Positions 43,951 through 52,199 of a DNA stretch of 64,000 nt are shown here, one piece after another. The DNA comes from CAKOSP01 sp044432745 (GTDB taxonomy: Bacteria; Bacillota_I; Bacilli_A; RF39; UBA660). The notes beneath the pieces were generated by a model. It made no database searches. It saw only the letters and a list, made by a program, of their open reading frames with translations, and was not told the origin of the DNA. The translations under genes and the position numbers were made by a program. The stretch is from positions 1 to 64,000 of the forward strand of contig JAWXUH010000005.1 of the NCBI GenBank assembly GCA_044432745.1, given 5' to 3'. The first letter of the stretch is position 1, and each line of letters opens with the position of its first letter.

Positions 43951-44217
43951 TTATTTTACCTCTTTTAAAGATGCTTTAGTAATTCCTTCTTTTTTTAGAA
44001 TAGAATTAACTGTATCTGTTGGTTGAGCACCATTTTTTAACCATTTAATAGCTAATTCTTTATCAAGTGTTACTACTGCTGGTTGTTTGATTGGATCATA
44101 AGTTCCTACTGTTTCAATGAATCTACCGTCTCTTGGACTTTTTGCATCAGCAACTACGATTCTATAAAAAGGTCTTTTTTTAGATCCCATTTTTTTCAGT
44201 CTTAATTTTACTGCCAT
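43951..44217 (-). CDS. rpsP: 30S ribosomal protein S16
   Basis: The 88-residue protein has the family start (VKLRLKKMGSKKRPFYRIV), VADAKSPRDGRFIE and GAQPTDTV. AAGGAAGG precedes the ATG. Its promoter carries a perfect palindrome over the -35 box (44269-44296). It is co-transcribed with khpA. Confidence 0.98.
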   Translation of the reverse strand: MAVKLRLKKMGSKKRPFYRIVVADAKSPRDGRFIETVGTYDPIKQPAVVTLDKELAIKWLKNGAQPTDTVNSILKKEGITKASLKEVK

Positions 44218-44247
44218 AATATATTCCTTCCTTTCTTAAGTAAATAT

Positions 44248-44296
44248 ACTATATCATATAAATTATACAGGTGTCAACTAAAATATGTTGACACCT
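44248..44296 (-). promoter_or_regulatory. rpsP promoter with an operator-like palindrome
   Basis: TTGACA (44272-44277), 18 bp, TATAGT (44248-44253). A perfect inverted repeat AGGTGTCAAC-N8-GTTGACACCT (44269-44278 and 44287-44296) covers the -35 box. No U run follows on either strand, so it is not an ordinary terminator of the upstream Clp-like gene. Confidence 0.65.
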
Positions 44297-44338
44297 ATTA
44301 TTTAAATGAAATTTAGTTTCGTTATTTTTATAAACATA

Positions 44339-46288
44339 TTACATTTGAACTACTTTTTTTTCATTTACATTTATAACAACATCGTAATTTGTTTTATCTT
44401 TTATATCTTCTTCATTACTATTATTAAATCCTACTTTGTTTTTATTATTATTTTCTTTACTAAATACAATAAGAGCATTATTTAAATATATTTTTTCTTG
44501 TTTAGAATCTATAATATATCCATCTTTTATTATTTCATTAAAGAAATTTTTTACTACAATAGAACATTTATCTATATTTTCTATATATATTAAAGCATAT
44601 GAATTATATTTAAGTTTTGAAAAAACATGTTCTTCATTATACCCTACATATCCAGGATTTGAACCTTTTAATTTAGTAATACTTTCATCATGTTTGTATT
44701 CTTCTCCTCTTATCTTAATATAGTTTATCGTAGGCAATATTTTTTTAATATTTATTACTATTTTATCTGCTTCTCCTAGTATTAAACATGATCTAATTTT
44801 TGTTATATCTTCTAACTTTGTTAAAATTAATTTTTCAATTTTACTTGATATATTTAAATCTAAAAAAGTTTCTTTTATTTTTTTTTCAATATTTTTTCTA
44901 TTAATATTTATTGGAATGTTTACTTTTGTTTCTAATACTTTTACTATATCCTTATACGAAATTTTATTGTTAGTCTTTTTGTTATTATTTGAGGTTTTTA
45001 ATTTTAGAATTTCTTCTATATTAGAATATTTTAATGCCTTCTCATACTCCTTATTTACTACTGCTATATTTTTTTTATCTTTTATTATTTTAAGTTCATT
45101 TTCGTAATCACTCACCTGATTTAAATTGTCATTTTTTATCTGTATATAGGATGAGACAGAGTCTAAAAAGTCTATCGATTTATCAGGATTTCTTTTATTT
45201 TTTATAAATTTATCTGACAAATTTACTATATCAATTACATTTTTATTTGTTATTTTAACTGAATGAAATTTTTCATATTCTTCTTTTATTTTTGTCAATA
45301 TTTCTATTGTTTCTTCAACAGACGGTTCCTTTATCATTATTGTTTCAAATCTTCTTTGCAATGCTTTATCTTTTGCTATATATTTATTATACTCTATTGT
45401 TGTTGTTGCTCCTATTACTTTTATATTTCCTCTTGCTAAACATGGTTTAAATATATCAGATGCTCCTATTGCACCTTCTGCTCCTCCCGCATTTATTATT
45501 GTATGAATCTCATCTATAAATAGTATTATATCTTGATTTTCCTCACATGATGTTATTATGTTTGTTAATTTTTCTTCAAATTCGCCTCTGTATTTAGTTC
45601 CAGATACTACTGAAGACATATCTATACTTATTATTTTAGAATTTCTTAATTTGGTAGGAACTTTTCCTTTTTTTATCATTCTAGCTAGTTCTTCAACTAC
45701 TGCACTTTTTCCTACACCTGCTTCTCCTATTAATAGCGGATTACTTTTCTTCTTCCTTAATAAAGTTTCTATTATAAATTGGATTTCTTTTTCTCTTCCT
45801 ATTACATTTTCATTTATATCTACTTCTTCTGTTAAATTTTTTCCAAATATTATTTTTTCTTCACCTGTTGTTCCCTTTTGATTTATTGATTTATATAACA
45901 AATCTAGATCAACTTCCAGAGACAATAATATCCTTATTGCAACACCTTCATTTTCTTCTAATAAGGATTCTAATAAATATTTTGCATTTAGTGTATCATC
46001 AGATATTTTTGCTTCTTCTATTGCAAAATTTATTACTCTTTTTAAAAGTGGTGTATATAAATTAAATTCTGTATTGTTTTTAGGAATACCCACTGTACTT
46101 ATTAGTTTATTTTGAAAAATTTCATACGTTATATTCTGATTTTCAAACATTTTTTTTATTTCATTATCATTTTTTATCAATGATAATAATAAATGTTCAC
46201 TTCCAACAAAAGGATGAGCTAATTTTTCTCTCTCTTCTTCCATATCATTTAATATTTTAGTTACATATATATCATATTCTTTATTCAT
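44339..46288 (-). CDS. ClpC-like AAA+ protein with a degenerate second ATPase domain
   Basis: The 649-residue protein is shorter than ClpC (about 810). A double Clp_N domain (about 1-140) is followed by an intact first AAA domain with Walker A GEAGVGKSAVVEE, Walker B ILFIDEIHTI and the FKPCLARG loop. After a short middle region the second AAA domain keeps the SNPGYVGYNEE pore-like segment. Its Walker A reads LILGEADKIV and its Walker B IYIENIDKC, so it probably does not hydrolyse ATP. No ClpP-docking loop is evident. ATG 46288 follows AGGTGG; GTG 46297 is inside that site. Confidence 0.85.
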   Translation of the reverse strand: MNKEYDIYVTKILNDMEEEREKLAHPFVGSEHLLLSLIKNDNEIKKMFENQNITYEIFQNKLISTVGIPKNNTEFNLYTPLLKRVINFAIEEAKISDDTLNAKYLLESLLEENEGVAIRILLSLEVDLDLLYKSINQKGTTGEEKIIFGKNLTEEVDINENVIGREKEIQFIIETLLRKKKSNPLLIGEAGVGKSAVVEELARMIKKGKVPTKLRNSKIISIDMSSVVSGTKYRGEFEEKLTNIITSCEENQDIILFIDEIHTIINAGGAEGAIGASDIFKPCLARGNIKVIGATTTIEYNKYIAKDKALQRRFETIMIKEPSVEETIEILTKIKEEYEKFHSVKITNKNVIDIVNLSDKFIKNKRNPDKSIDFLDSVSSYIQIKNDNLNQVSDYENELKIIKDKKNIAVVNKEYEKALKYSNIEEILKLKTSNNNKKTNNKISYKDIVKVLETKVNIPININRKNIEKKIKETFLDLNISSKIEKLILTKLEDITKIRSCLILGEADKIVINIKKILPTINYIKIRGEEYKHDESITKLKGSNPGYVGYNEEHVFSKLKYNSYALIYIENIDKCSIVVKNFFNEIIKDGYIIDSKQEKIYLNNALIVFSKENNNKNKVGFNNSNEEDIKDKTNYDVVINVNEKKVVQM

Positions 46289-46351
46289 TTTATCCACCTA
46301 TCTATATTCTATGATTGTTATGTATGTTTTTTTATTTTTTATACAAAAAAA

Positions 46352-46389
46352 TACAAAAAAAAACTAAAATATTTTTTAGTTTCTTTTTA
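46352..46389 (-). terminator. Terminator of the IT-superfamily transporter
   Basis: AAACTAAAA-N4-TTTTAGTTT followed by ten U on the minus strand. Confidence 0.8.
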
Positions 46390-46391
46390 TA

Positions 46392-48230
46392 TTAAGCTAC
46401 GTAAGTTATTATAGTTAATAATAATAATGTAACAATTAATATTCCAGCAAAATATACTGCTATGTACTTAACCCATTTTGTATATGGTACTTTTGTATAA
46501 TACAAACCAAATAATAGTGGACTTGTTGGTACAATTAATTGTATTAATGCTGCAATTGAAGTAAAACATAATCCAAATAAATTCAATACATCATTATAAG
46601 CTGTACTAATGTATGAAGATAATAAATATCCTGTAAATGCTACATCAGCATGGAATAATCCTGTAAACATTGCAGCTAATGCAGATGTAAATGGATTGAA
46701 ATCTTCTGTTAATTCAAATAAATAATATGCAACTGATGCCGTAAAATTAATTGAATATGCAACTGTAAATACTACTGTTATTAAAACTAATAATAATATT
46801 GGTTTTGCAAAGAAATTAAATGTATCACTCAAAGCGTCAACTATCTTATCCAGTTTAATTCTATATGCTAACATAGTTAATAATGTAAACATTGTTACAA
46901 TAACAACCCCGTCAAATACAGTAAACGTTCCAAATACACTCGCTGACATTGATGATCCAAGTAACAATTCAAATACTGCATATTCACCTAATGTTATTTC
47001 AAATAATTTTTCATGTAAATTTTGAAATAATTCTATTTCGAAATTATCGAACCAATTAATATATCCTAAAGAAAGGAATATTGAAGCAAGAGTCATTATT
47101 ACCATCAAAGGAACATAATTTACTTTTTCATTTTCTTCTTCTGTTAAGAAATTTTCTTCTACTAACTCTTCTTTGTTATCTTTTAATTTTAATCCAACAT
47201 ACATTATAAATAATACTGCTACACAAATTTGAAGAACTATTCTATACATTAATACGTCACTTGCTACAATTCCAGTATAATAACTAAATCCTGAAATACC
47301 TTCTGTTCCATATGGTGAAGATATTGTTCCTGCTATTAAAGCACCAAACGTTACTGTAAATGCTGTAACTTTATCAATTTTTAATTTAACTAATATTGAA
47401 ATAAATAACGGTAAGAAGAACAATACTGCATATGTTTCATTAACTAAAGAAGTTAATAATATAACTATTAAAGCTATTGCAAATGCTAATTCTTTACCTT
47501 TTCCTTTTAAATTTTCAGTCATTTTTGATACCATAGTATGATAAGCACCAGTTAATTCCATAGTTTTATAGAACATACCAATTGCAAATATCATAATTAT
47601 TTTATCAATTGTCATATAAACACCGTTATATAATAAATTTATTATATCATTTATAGTGATACCATTTCCTGGTGTTTCAACAAACTGTGTTGAACTTAAT
47701 TGTCCAGCTGGAAATATCCAACTACCTAATATTGCTCCTGCTATTATTACTATTACTGATTTAATTAATGCATTTTTTTCACTTCTCATTGCATCAGCTA
47801 TACCTGTAACTACTAAAGTCATAAAACCAATCAATTTTACTGGCATTACTAATTCACCTAATTTTATGTCAAGCATTTTAAAATCAGATAAATTGTTATT
47901 AAACAAAACACCTAACGCAATCATTATAATCGCTAATCCATATAAATAAAATTTTATTTTTTCAAAATCATATTTACTATTTGTTGTTGATTTTTCAACT
48001 TTGATCAAATCTACTTTAGGTTTTTGTTCCTCTCTTATTTTTTCTAAATCTTTTACTGATTTTTCTTGATTTTGATTCTTTTTAGTTTTTACTGCATCGT
48101 TAGTTTTCTTACTAGAACTATTCGTTGTTTTATTAACAGTTGTAGTTGAAGTCTTTTTTACAGTTGCTGTTGTTTTTCCAGCAGTCTTATTATTACTTTT
48201 TTTAGAACCATTATTTTTTTTATTTTCCAT
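46392..48230 (-). CDS. YfcC/DcuC-like transporter (IT superfamily)
   Basis: The 612-residue protein has a cytoplasmic N-terminal tail of about 85 residues made of Lys, Thr, Asn and Ser repeats. About twelve membrane segments in two halves follow, with the re-entrant-like SLVNETYAVLFFLPLF and PYGTEGISGFSYY. The last part contains IVPTSPLLFGLYYTKVPYTKWVK. This resembles YfcC/C4-dicarboxylate or basic-amino-acid exchangers, but the substrate cannot be read from the sequence. GAGGAAG precedes the ATG. Confidence 0.75.
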   Translation of the reverse strand: MENKKNNGSKKSNNKTAGKTTATVKKTSTTTVNKTTNSSSKKTNDAVKTKKNQNQEKSVKDLEKIREEQKPKVDLIKVEKSTTNSKYDFEKIKFYLYGLAIIMIALGVLFNNNLSDFKMLDIKLGELVMPVKLIGFMTLVVTGIADAMRSEKNALIKSVIVIIAGAILGSWIFPAGQLSSTQFVETPGNGITINDIINLLYNGVYMTIDKIIMIFAIGMFYKTMELTGAYHTMVSKMTENLKGKGKELAFAIALIVILLTSLVNETYAVLFFLPLFISILVKLKIDKVTAFTVTFGALIAGTISSPYGTEGISGFSYYTGIVASDVLMYRIVLQICVAVLFIMYVGLKLKDNKEELVEENFLTEEENEKVNYVPLMVIMTLASIFLSLGYINWFDNFEIELFQNLHEKLFEITLGEYAVFELLLGSSMSASVFGTFTVFDGVVIVTMFTLLTMLAYRIKLDKIVDALSDTFNFFAKPILLLVLITVVFTVAYSINFTASVAYYLFELTEDFNPFTSALAAMFTGLFHADVAFTGYLLSSYISTAYNDVLNLFGLCFTSIAALIQLIVPTSPLLFGLYYTKVPYTKWVKYIAVYFAGILIVTLLLLTIITYVA

Positions 48231-48271
48231 TTTTTACTTCCTCCTAATTGTGATTATAACAAAAATTCATA

Positions 48272-48300
48272 ATAAAAAAAAGTGCTATTACACTTTTTTT
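48272..48300 (-). terminator. Terminator of the NPDTG surface protein
   Basis: AAAGTG-N6-CACTTT followed by eight U on the minus strand. Confidence 0.75.
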
Positions 48301-48327
48301 ACACTTTTTACAAACTAATAATATTCA

Positions 48328-48894
48328 TTAAATATTATAAATTTTGTTTTTTCTACCTATTACTAAGTATAAACCTACTGTTACAACACCAGCTGTTCCA
48401 ATTGCTATTACCGGAATATTAATTCCTGTATCAGGATTAGTTGTTGTTGTTTGAGTAATGATAATATCTTTAGAACCTAATGATGTATCAAATTTAATTG
48501 TACAATCATCTTCTATTTCAGCTGAATCATACACAAACGTAAATGTACCTAACTCTAAATTATTGTCTGCATCAATAACATAATCTTCCATTCCATCATA
48601 AGTTAAAGTAAATTTATCTCCTGATTGTGATACTGAAAACACTGACGAAATATCTGAATCAGTAAATTCAATTCCAGTTGGATATACAACACCCACTGTA
48701 ATTGGTGTACTTTCATTTATTGTAATGTCATCTCCAGATCCAACTTTGATTGTTAATGTAATATCTTTTGTTACTACTGTTCCATCATTTGATACTTTTT
48801 GTGTATAAACCAAATCTGGACTTGCTGCTGCTTGAACAAACATTGGAACCATCATAAATACTGCCATTAATCCTATTAATAATTTCTTTTTCAT
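48328..48894 (-). CDS. Sortase-anchored surface protein with an NPDTG sorting signal
   Basis: The 188-residue protein has a signal peptide (MKKKLLIGLMAVFMMVPMFVQAA) and a cohesin-like beta domain. The C-terminal sorting signal is TTTNPDTG, a hydrophobic stretch (VIAIGTAGVVTVGLYLVIG) and RKNK. The class B sortase gene lies immediately upstream on the other strand, so it is the probable substrate. ATG 48894 follows GGAGGAGAG. The longer frame begins before the promoter-proximal ribosome site and adds an unlikely tail. Confidence 0.88.
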   Translation of the reverse strand: MKKKLLIGLMAVFMMVPMFVQAAASPDLVYTQKVSNDGTVVTKDITLTIKVGSGDDITINESTPITVGVVYPTGIEFTDSDISSVFSVSQSGDKFTLTYDGMEDYVIDADNNLELGTFTFVYDSAEIEDDCTIKFDTSLGSKDIIITQTTTTNPDTGINIPVIAIGTAGVVTVGLYLVIGRKNKIYNI

Positions 48895-48926
48895 AATAAT
48901 CTCTCTCCTCCTTTTATTATACCCAT

Positions 48927-48958
48927 ATTGTAACATAAAAATCCAAAAATTGTAACAT
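48927..48958. promoter_or_regulatory. Direct repeat ATTGTAACAT x2 between the sortase and its substrate
   Basis: Exact 10-bp copies at 48927-48936 and 48949-48958, start to start 22 bp, which is about two helical turns. They lie just upstream of a TATAAT (minus strand, about 48915-48920) and could be a regulator site for the divergent pair. Confidence 0.45.
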
Positions 48959-49068
48959 TTTTTTTCTTTTTTTTACAATTTTCAACCTTTTATGTATTTT
49001 TCTGTTGTTTTTTACTTATATTATGATAAAATAAATATATAAGTGTAATATAGAAATGGGTAAAAGAT

Positions 49069-50640
49069 ATGGATAAAGTACTAGTTCAAGTTAAGAAAAA
49101 TGTAATACATTTAAGAAGAAGAGTGAAATTAAATGAAGAACAAAAAAATTTATTAAATACTAATATTATTTCTGAAAATGAACTAGTTTTTAGTTATGAT
49201 TATATAAGAAAAAATCAAAAAATAATTATTTCTTTTTTAAAGGGTTTATGCAGAAATCAAAATATAGATACTGTTTATATTTATAACACAACTATTACTC
49301 TTGAACTTTTAACAATTATAAAAGAAATTGAAGACATTGAACATATTGTTATTAAAGATGATTTTCTTATTACGCATCAAATGTGCGAAATTATGAAACA
49401 GTCTAAAAACATTAAAACTATTAGTGCCTACTCTTTACATGATTTCTTAACTGAATATTTAGATCAACACGGAAAATACGTTGAAGTTAGAAAAGAAATT
49501 TTTTTACTTAGTAATTTTGCAAAAGGAAATGAACTTAATAAATATAGTTCATTGATTTATAAAAAGAATTTAAATTTAACTTTCCCTTTTAACGAAGATG
49601 ATAAAGCCGATTTTAAATCCTTTATTCAAACAAATAAATATTTAAATACTATACATATAAACAAGTGTGATAAAAGCAATTTAGAAGATGTTATACAATT
49701 AATATTGCTTCATAAAAAGAAAAATATTCGTATTATTCTTCATGAGAATGTATTTGAAGAATCTCTAGTAAAATATATACAAAGTATCAATTCTGCACAT
49801 AAAAAACGTGATAACGTTTACATCACTGTTTCTTATTCAGATTCTTATCTTAGAAATAACATGTTAGCTCAAACTAATTTAAATATTTTAAAATCTTCTA
49901 TGCTTTTGATTCTACTTTTAGTATTTAGTACTTTTAGTTATTATATTTATTCTAATTACAATGATTATAGTACTGATGTTGTTTTGAAAGAAGTTATTGA
50001 AGAAGTATTATTAAACGTTGATAGTACTGTTGTTCTTGAGAAAATTAAAGTTATTGAAAAAGAAGCTGAAAAAGTTGTAATAAATGATTACATAGTTAAT
50101 TTACAAACGATTAATGAAGATATCTTAGGTTGGATAAATGTACCTGGTACTTACATAGATTATCCTATCGTTCAAGGTACGGATAATGTTTATTATTTAG
50201 ATTATACTATTGAAAATAATTATACTAGAGTTGGTTCTATTTTTATGAATTATAATAACAATATAGATTTTACTGATGATAATACTATTATTTTCGGTCA
50301 TAACTTTAGTGGTAGTAGCGTTATGTTTAGTACTTTAAATAACTTAACTACATCGGCGTGGCAAAGCGATCCAAGTAATAGAATTATAAGTGTTGATACT
50401 CTTTTTGAAAATTTAGAATATGAAATTTTTTCTTATTATACAATTCCAGTTACTACTGATTATCTAGTACCAAATTATAGTCATCCTTTTATTAGATATG
50501 ATTTTTATGATATGATCACACAACGTAGCGATTACGATTTTGGAATAACTTTAACTAATGATGATAAAATTATTACATTATCAACGTGTACTGACTCTGG
50601 TCCAAAAAGATTTGTTGTTCATGCAGTATTAAGAGACTAA
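49069..50640 (+). CDS. Class B sortase with a long cytoplasmic N-terminal domain
   Basis: The 523-residue protein is much longer than a typical SrtB (about 240). Residues 1-270 form a soluble, Lys-rich helical/beta domain I do not recognise. One membrane segment follows (SSMLLILLLVFSTFSYYIYS). The sortase domain (about 345-523) has ILGWINVPGTYIDYPIVQG, catalytic His in IIFGHNFSGS, Cys in ITLSTCTDSG and Arg in KRFVVHAVL. This fits class B. It anchors proteins to the wall. The adjacent NPDTG protein is the likely client. Confidence 0.92.
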   Translation: MDKVLVQVKKNVIHLRRRVKLNEEQKNLLNTNIISENELVFSYDYIRKNQKIIISFLKGLCRNQNIDTVYIYNTTITLELLTIIKEIEDIEHIVIKDDFLITHQMCEIMKQSKNIKTISAYSLHDFLTEYLDQHGKYVEVRKEIFLLSNFAKGNELNKYSSLIYKKNLNLTFPFNEDDKADFKSFIQTNKYLNTIHINKCDKSNLEDVIQLILLHKKKNIRIILHENVFEESLVKYIQSINSAHKKRDNVYITVSYSDSYLRNNMLAQTNLNILKSSMLLILLLVFSTFSYYIYSNYNDYSTDVVLKEVIEEVLLNVDSTVVLEKIKVIEKEAEKVVINDYIVNLQTINEDILGWINVPGTYIDYPIVQGTDNVYYLDYTIENNYTRVGSIFMNYNNNIDFTDDNTIIFGHNFSGSSVMFSTLNNLTTSAWQSDPSNRIISVDTLFENLEYEIFSYYTIPVTTDYLVPNYSHPFIRYDFYDMITQRSDYDFGITLTNDDKIITLSTCTDSGPKRFVVHAVLRD

Positions 50641-50658
50641 TTTTTAGTCTTTTTTTTA
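50632..50658 (+). terminator. Sortase terminator
   Basis: AGACTA-N5-TAGTCT followed by TTTTTTT, overlapping the stop codon. Confidence 0.8.
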
Positions 50659-51050
50659 GGGAATAATATTCTGTAAAATATTATTATTAATACAACACAT
50701 ACTACTATCAAATATTCTACTGCGTAATTCTCAAATTCTACTGTATTACCCTCTATATTAACTAGGTTTTCTATGTTCTCTTCATGGAATGCAGATGATG
50801 TTTTTTCTCTTGTTACAACAAGTATATAACTACTAAATTCATTTTCTCCATATACATTTATTTCTACTTCATTTCTTCCTTCTAATAAAAAATCATTTTG
50901 TAGTATCTCTACTCTACAATTTGGATTTTCACACTCATAATTTATTAACAACTTTGTTACATCATTTTCGACATTTACTGTATATGTATTTACTAATGAG
51001 TCAAATTCTAACGTCATTTCTCCATTTATAATTTCTAATTTTTTTAACAT
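50637..51050 (-). CDS. C-terminally anchored protein with a cadherin-like beta domain
   Basis: The 137-residue protein has no N-terminal signal sequence. A beta-sandwich domain (LVNTYTVNVENDVTKLLINY, followed by NEFSSYILVVTREK) resembles the cadherin-like domains of Gram-positive surface proteins. It ends in one membrane segment (VEYLIVVCVVLIIIFYRIL) and a KKKTKN tail. ATG 51050 is chosen because GAGGG lies 7 bp upstream. It is convergent with, and overlaps by 4 bp, the sortase gene, which suggests a shared surface-display function. Confidence 0.7.
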   Translation of the reverse strand: MLKKLEIINGEMTLEFDSLVNTYTVNVENDVTKLLINYECENPNCRVEILQNDFLLEGRNEVEINVYGENEFSSYILVVTREKTSSAFHEENIENLVNIEGNTVEFENYAVEYLIVVCVVLIIIFYRILFPKKKTKN

Positions 51051-51113
51051 TTTATATCCCTCGTATGATAATATTAATACATTTTGTTTGCAAAAAATGA
51101 AAAAAATTGACAC

Positions 51114-52199
51114 TTAGATCAATTTTATTAATATTTCATTCATTAAATATATTTTTTTAGGATTAATAAAAACATTAGATCCTTCTTTTATTATATTTTT
51201 CTTTTTTATTTGTTCTTCTATTGGATACATTTTTAATAGATCTTCGTCAAATTTATTTTGGAATTCTTCTAAATTAATTCCCATCATTTTTCTAAACCCT
51301 AACATTAACTCGTAATCCATTGTTTCTTTTTTTGATAATAAATTTTCTTCTTTTCTATATTTGCCATTTATGTATTCTGTTAAACTTTTAGTATTTTCAT
51401 ACCTTACTCCTTCATAGTAGCCTGCTGCTCCTAATCCAAAGCCATAATACTCACTATTGTTCCAATAAACTGTATTATGTTGACTCTCATAACCTTTCTT
51501 AGCAAAATTACTTACTTCATAATGATTATAACTGTTATTTTTTAACTTTTTCTTTATTTTTTTATACATATTACTATCAACTACATCTGATATATACTGT
51601 GTATTATTAAGTTTTAATATAGTATTGTCTTCTATAATCAAACTATACGTACTTATATGTTCAACACCTAATTTTAACATCTGTTTTATGTCTTTTTTTA
51701 ATATTTTCATACTCTCAGATGGAAGTGCATACATTAAGTCTACATTTATATTTTCAAATCCATATTTCCTACATAAATCTATTTTGAATTTAGCTTCGCT
51801 ATAATCTGAATCTCTTCCTAATAATTCTAAATTCTTTTTATTAAAACTTTGTATCCCTATTGATAATCTGTTTATTTTATTAGCTTTTAAAAATTGTAAT
51901 AATTCATCTCTTATATCAGTTAAATTACATTCAAATGTTATTTCTGCTTCAGAACTTATATTAAAAAGTTCTAAACACGTAAATAACTTTTTTAATTCTC
52001 CTATTTTAAGAGAACTTGGAGTTCCCCCTCCAATATATAATGTGTTTATTTGTTCATGATTATAATATTCTTTAATTTCTTTTTCTAAGGATATTAAATA
52101 CCTTAATACAAAATCTTCCTTATACAACATTTTTGGAAAATCGCAATATGTACATATTTTTGTACAAAAAGGTATATGAACATAAACACTTTTATTCAT
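51114..52199 (-). CDS. hemW: Radical SAM protein HemW (heme chaperone-like)
   Basis: The 361-residue protein has the radical-SAM CTKICTYCDF at its N-terminus, then YIGGGTPSSL, LSIGIQSFNKKNLELLGR and NVDLMYALPSE, the HemN/HemW pattern. HemW transfers heme to respiratory or other targets. It lacks the extra N-terminal Cys and longer form of true HemN. Its start overlaps the lepA stop by 8 bp, the frequent lepA-hemW pair. Confidence 0.93.
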   Translation of the reverse strand: MNKSVYVHIPFCTKICTYCDFPKMLYKEDFVLRYLISLEKEIKEYYNHEQINTLYIGGGTPSSLKIGELKKLFTCLELFNISSEAEITFECNLTDIRDELLQFLKANKINRLSIGIQSFNKKNLELLGRDSDYSEAKFKIDLCRKYGFENINVDLMYALPSESMKILKKDIKQMLKLGVEHISTYSLIIEDNTILKLNNTQYISDVVDSNMYKKIKKKLKNNSYNHYEVSNFAKKGYESQHNTVYWNNSEYYGFGLGAAGYYEGVRYENTKSLTEYINGKYRKEENLLSKKETMDYELMLGFRKMMGINLEEFQNKFDEDLLKMYPIEEQIKKKNIIKEGSNVFINPKKIYLMNEILIKLI

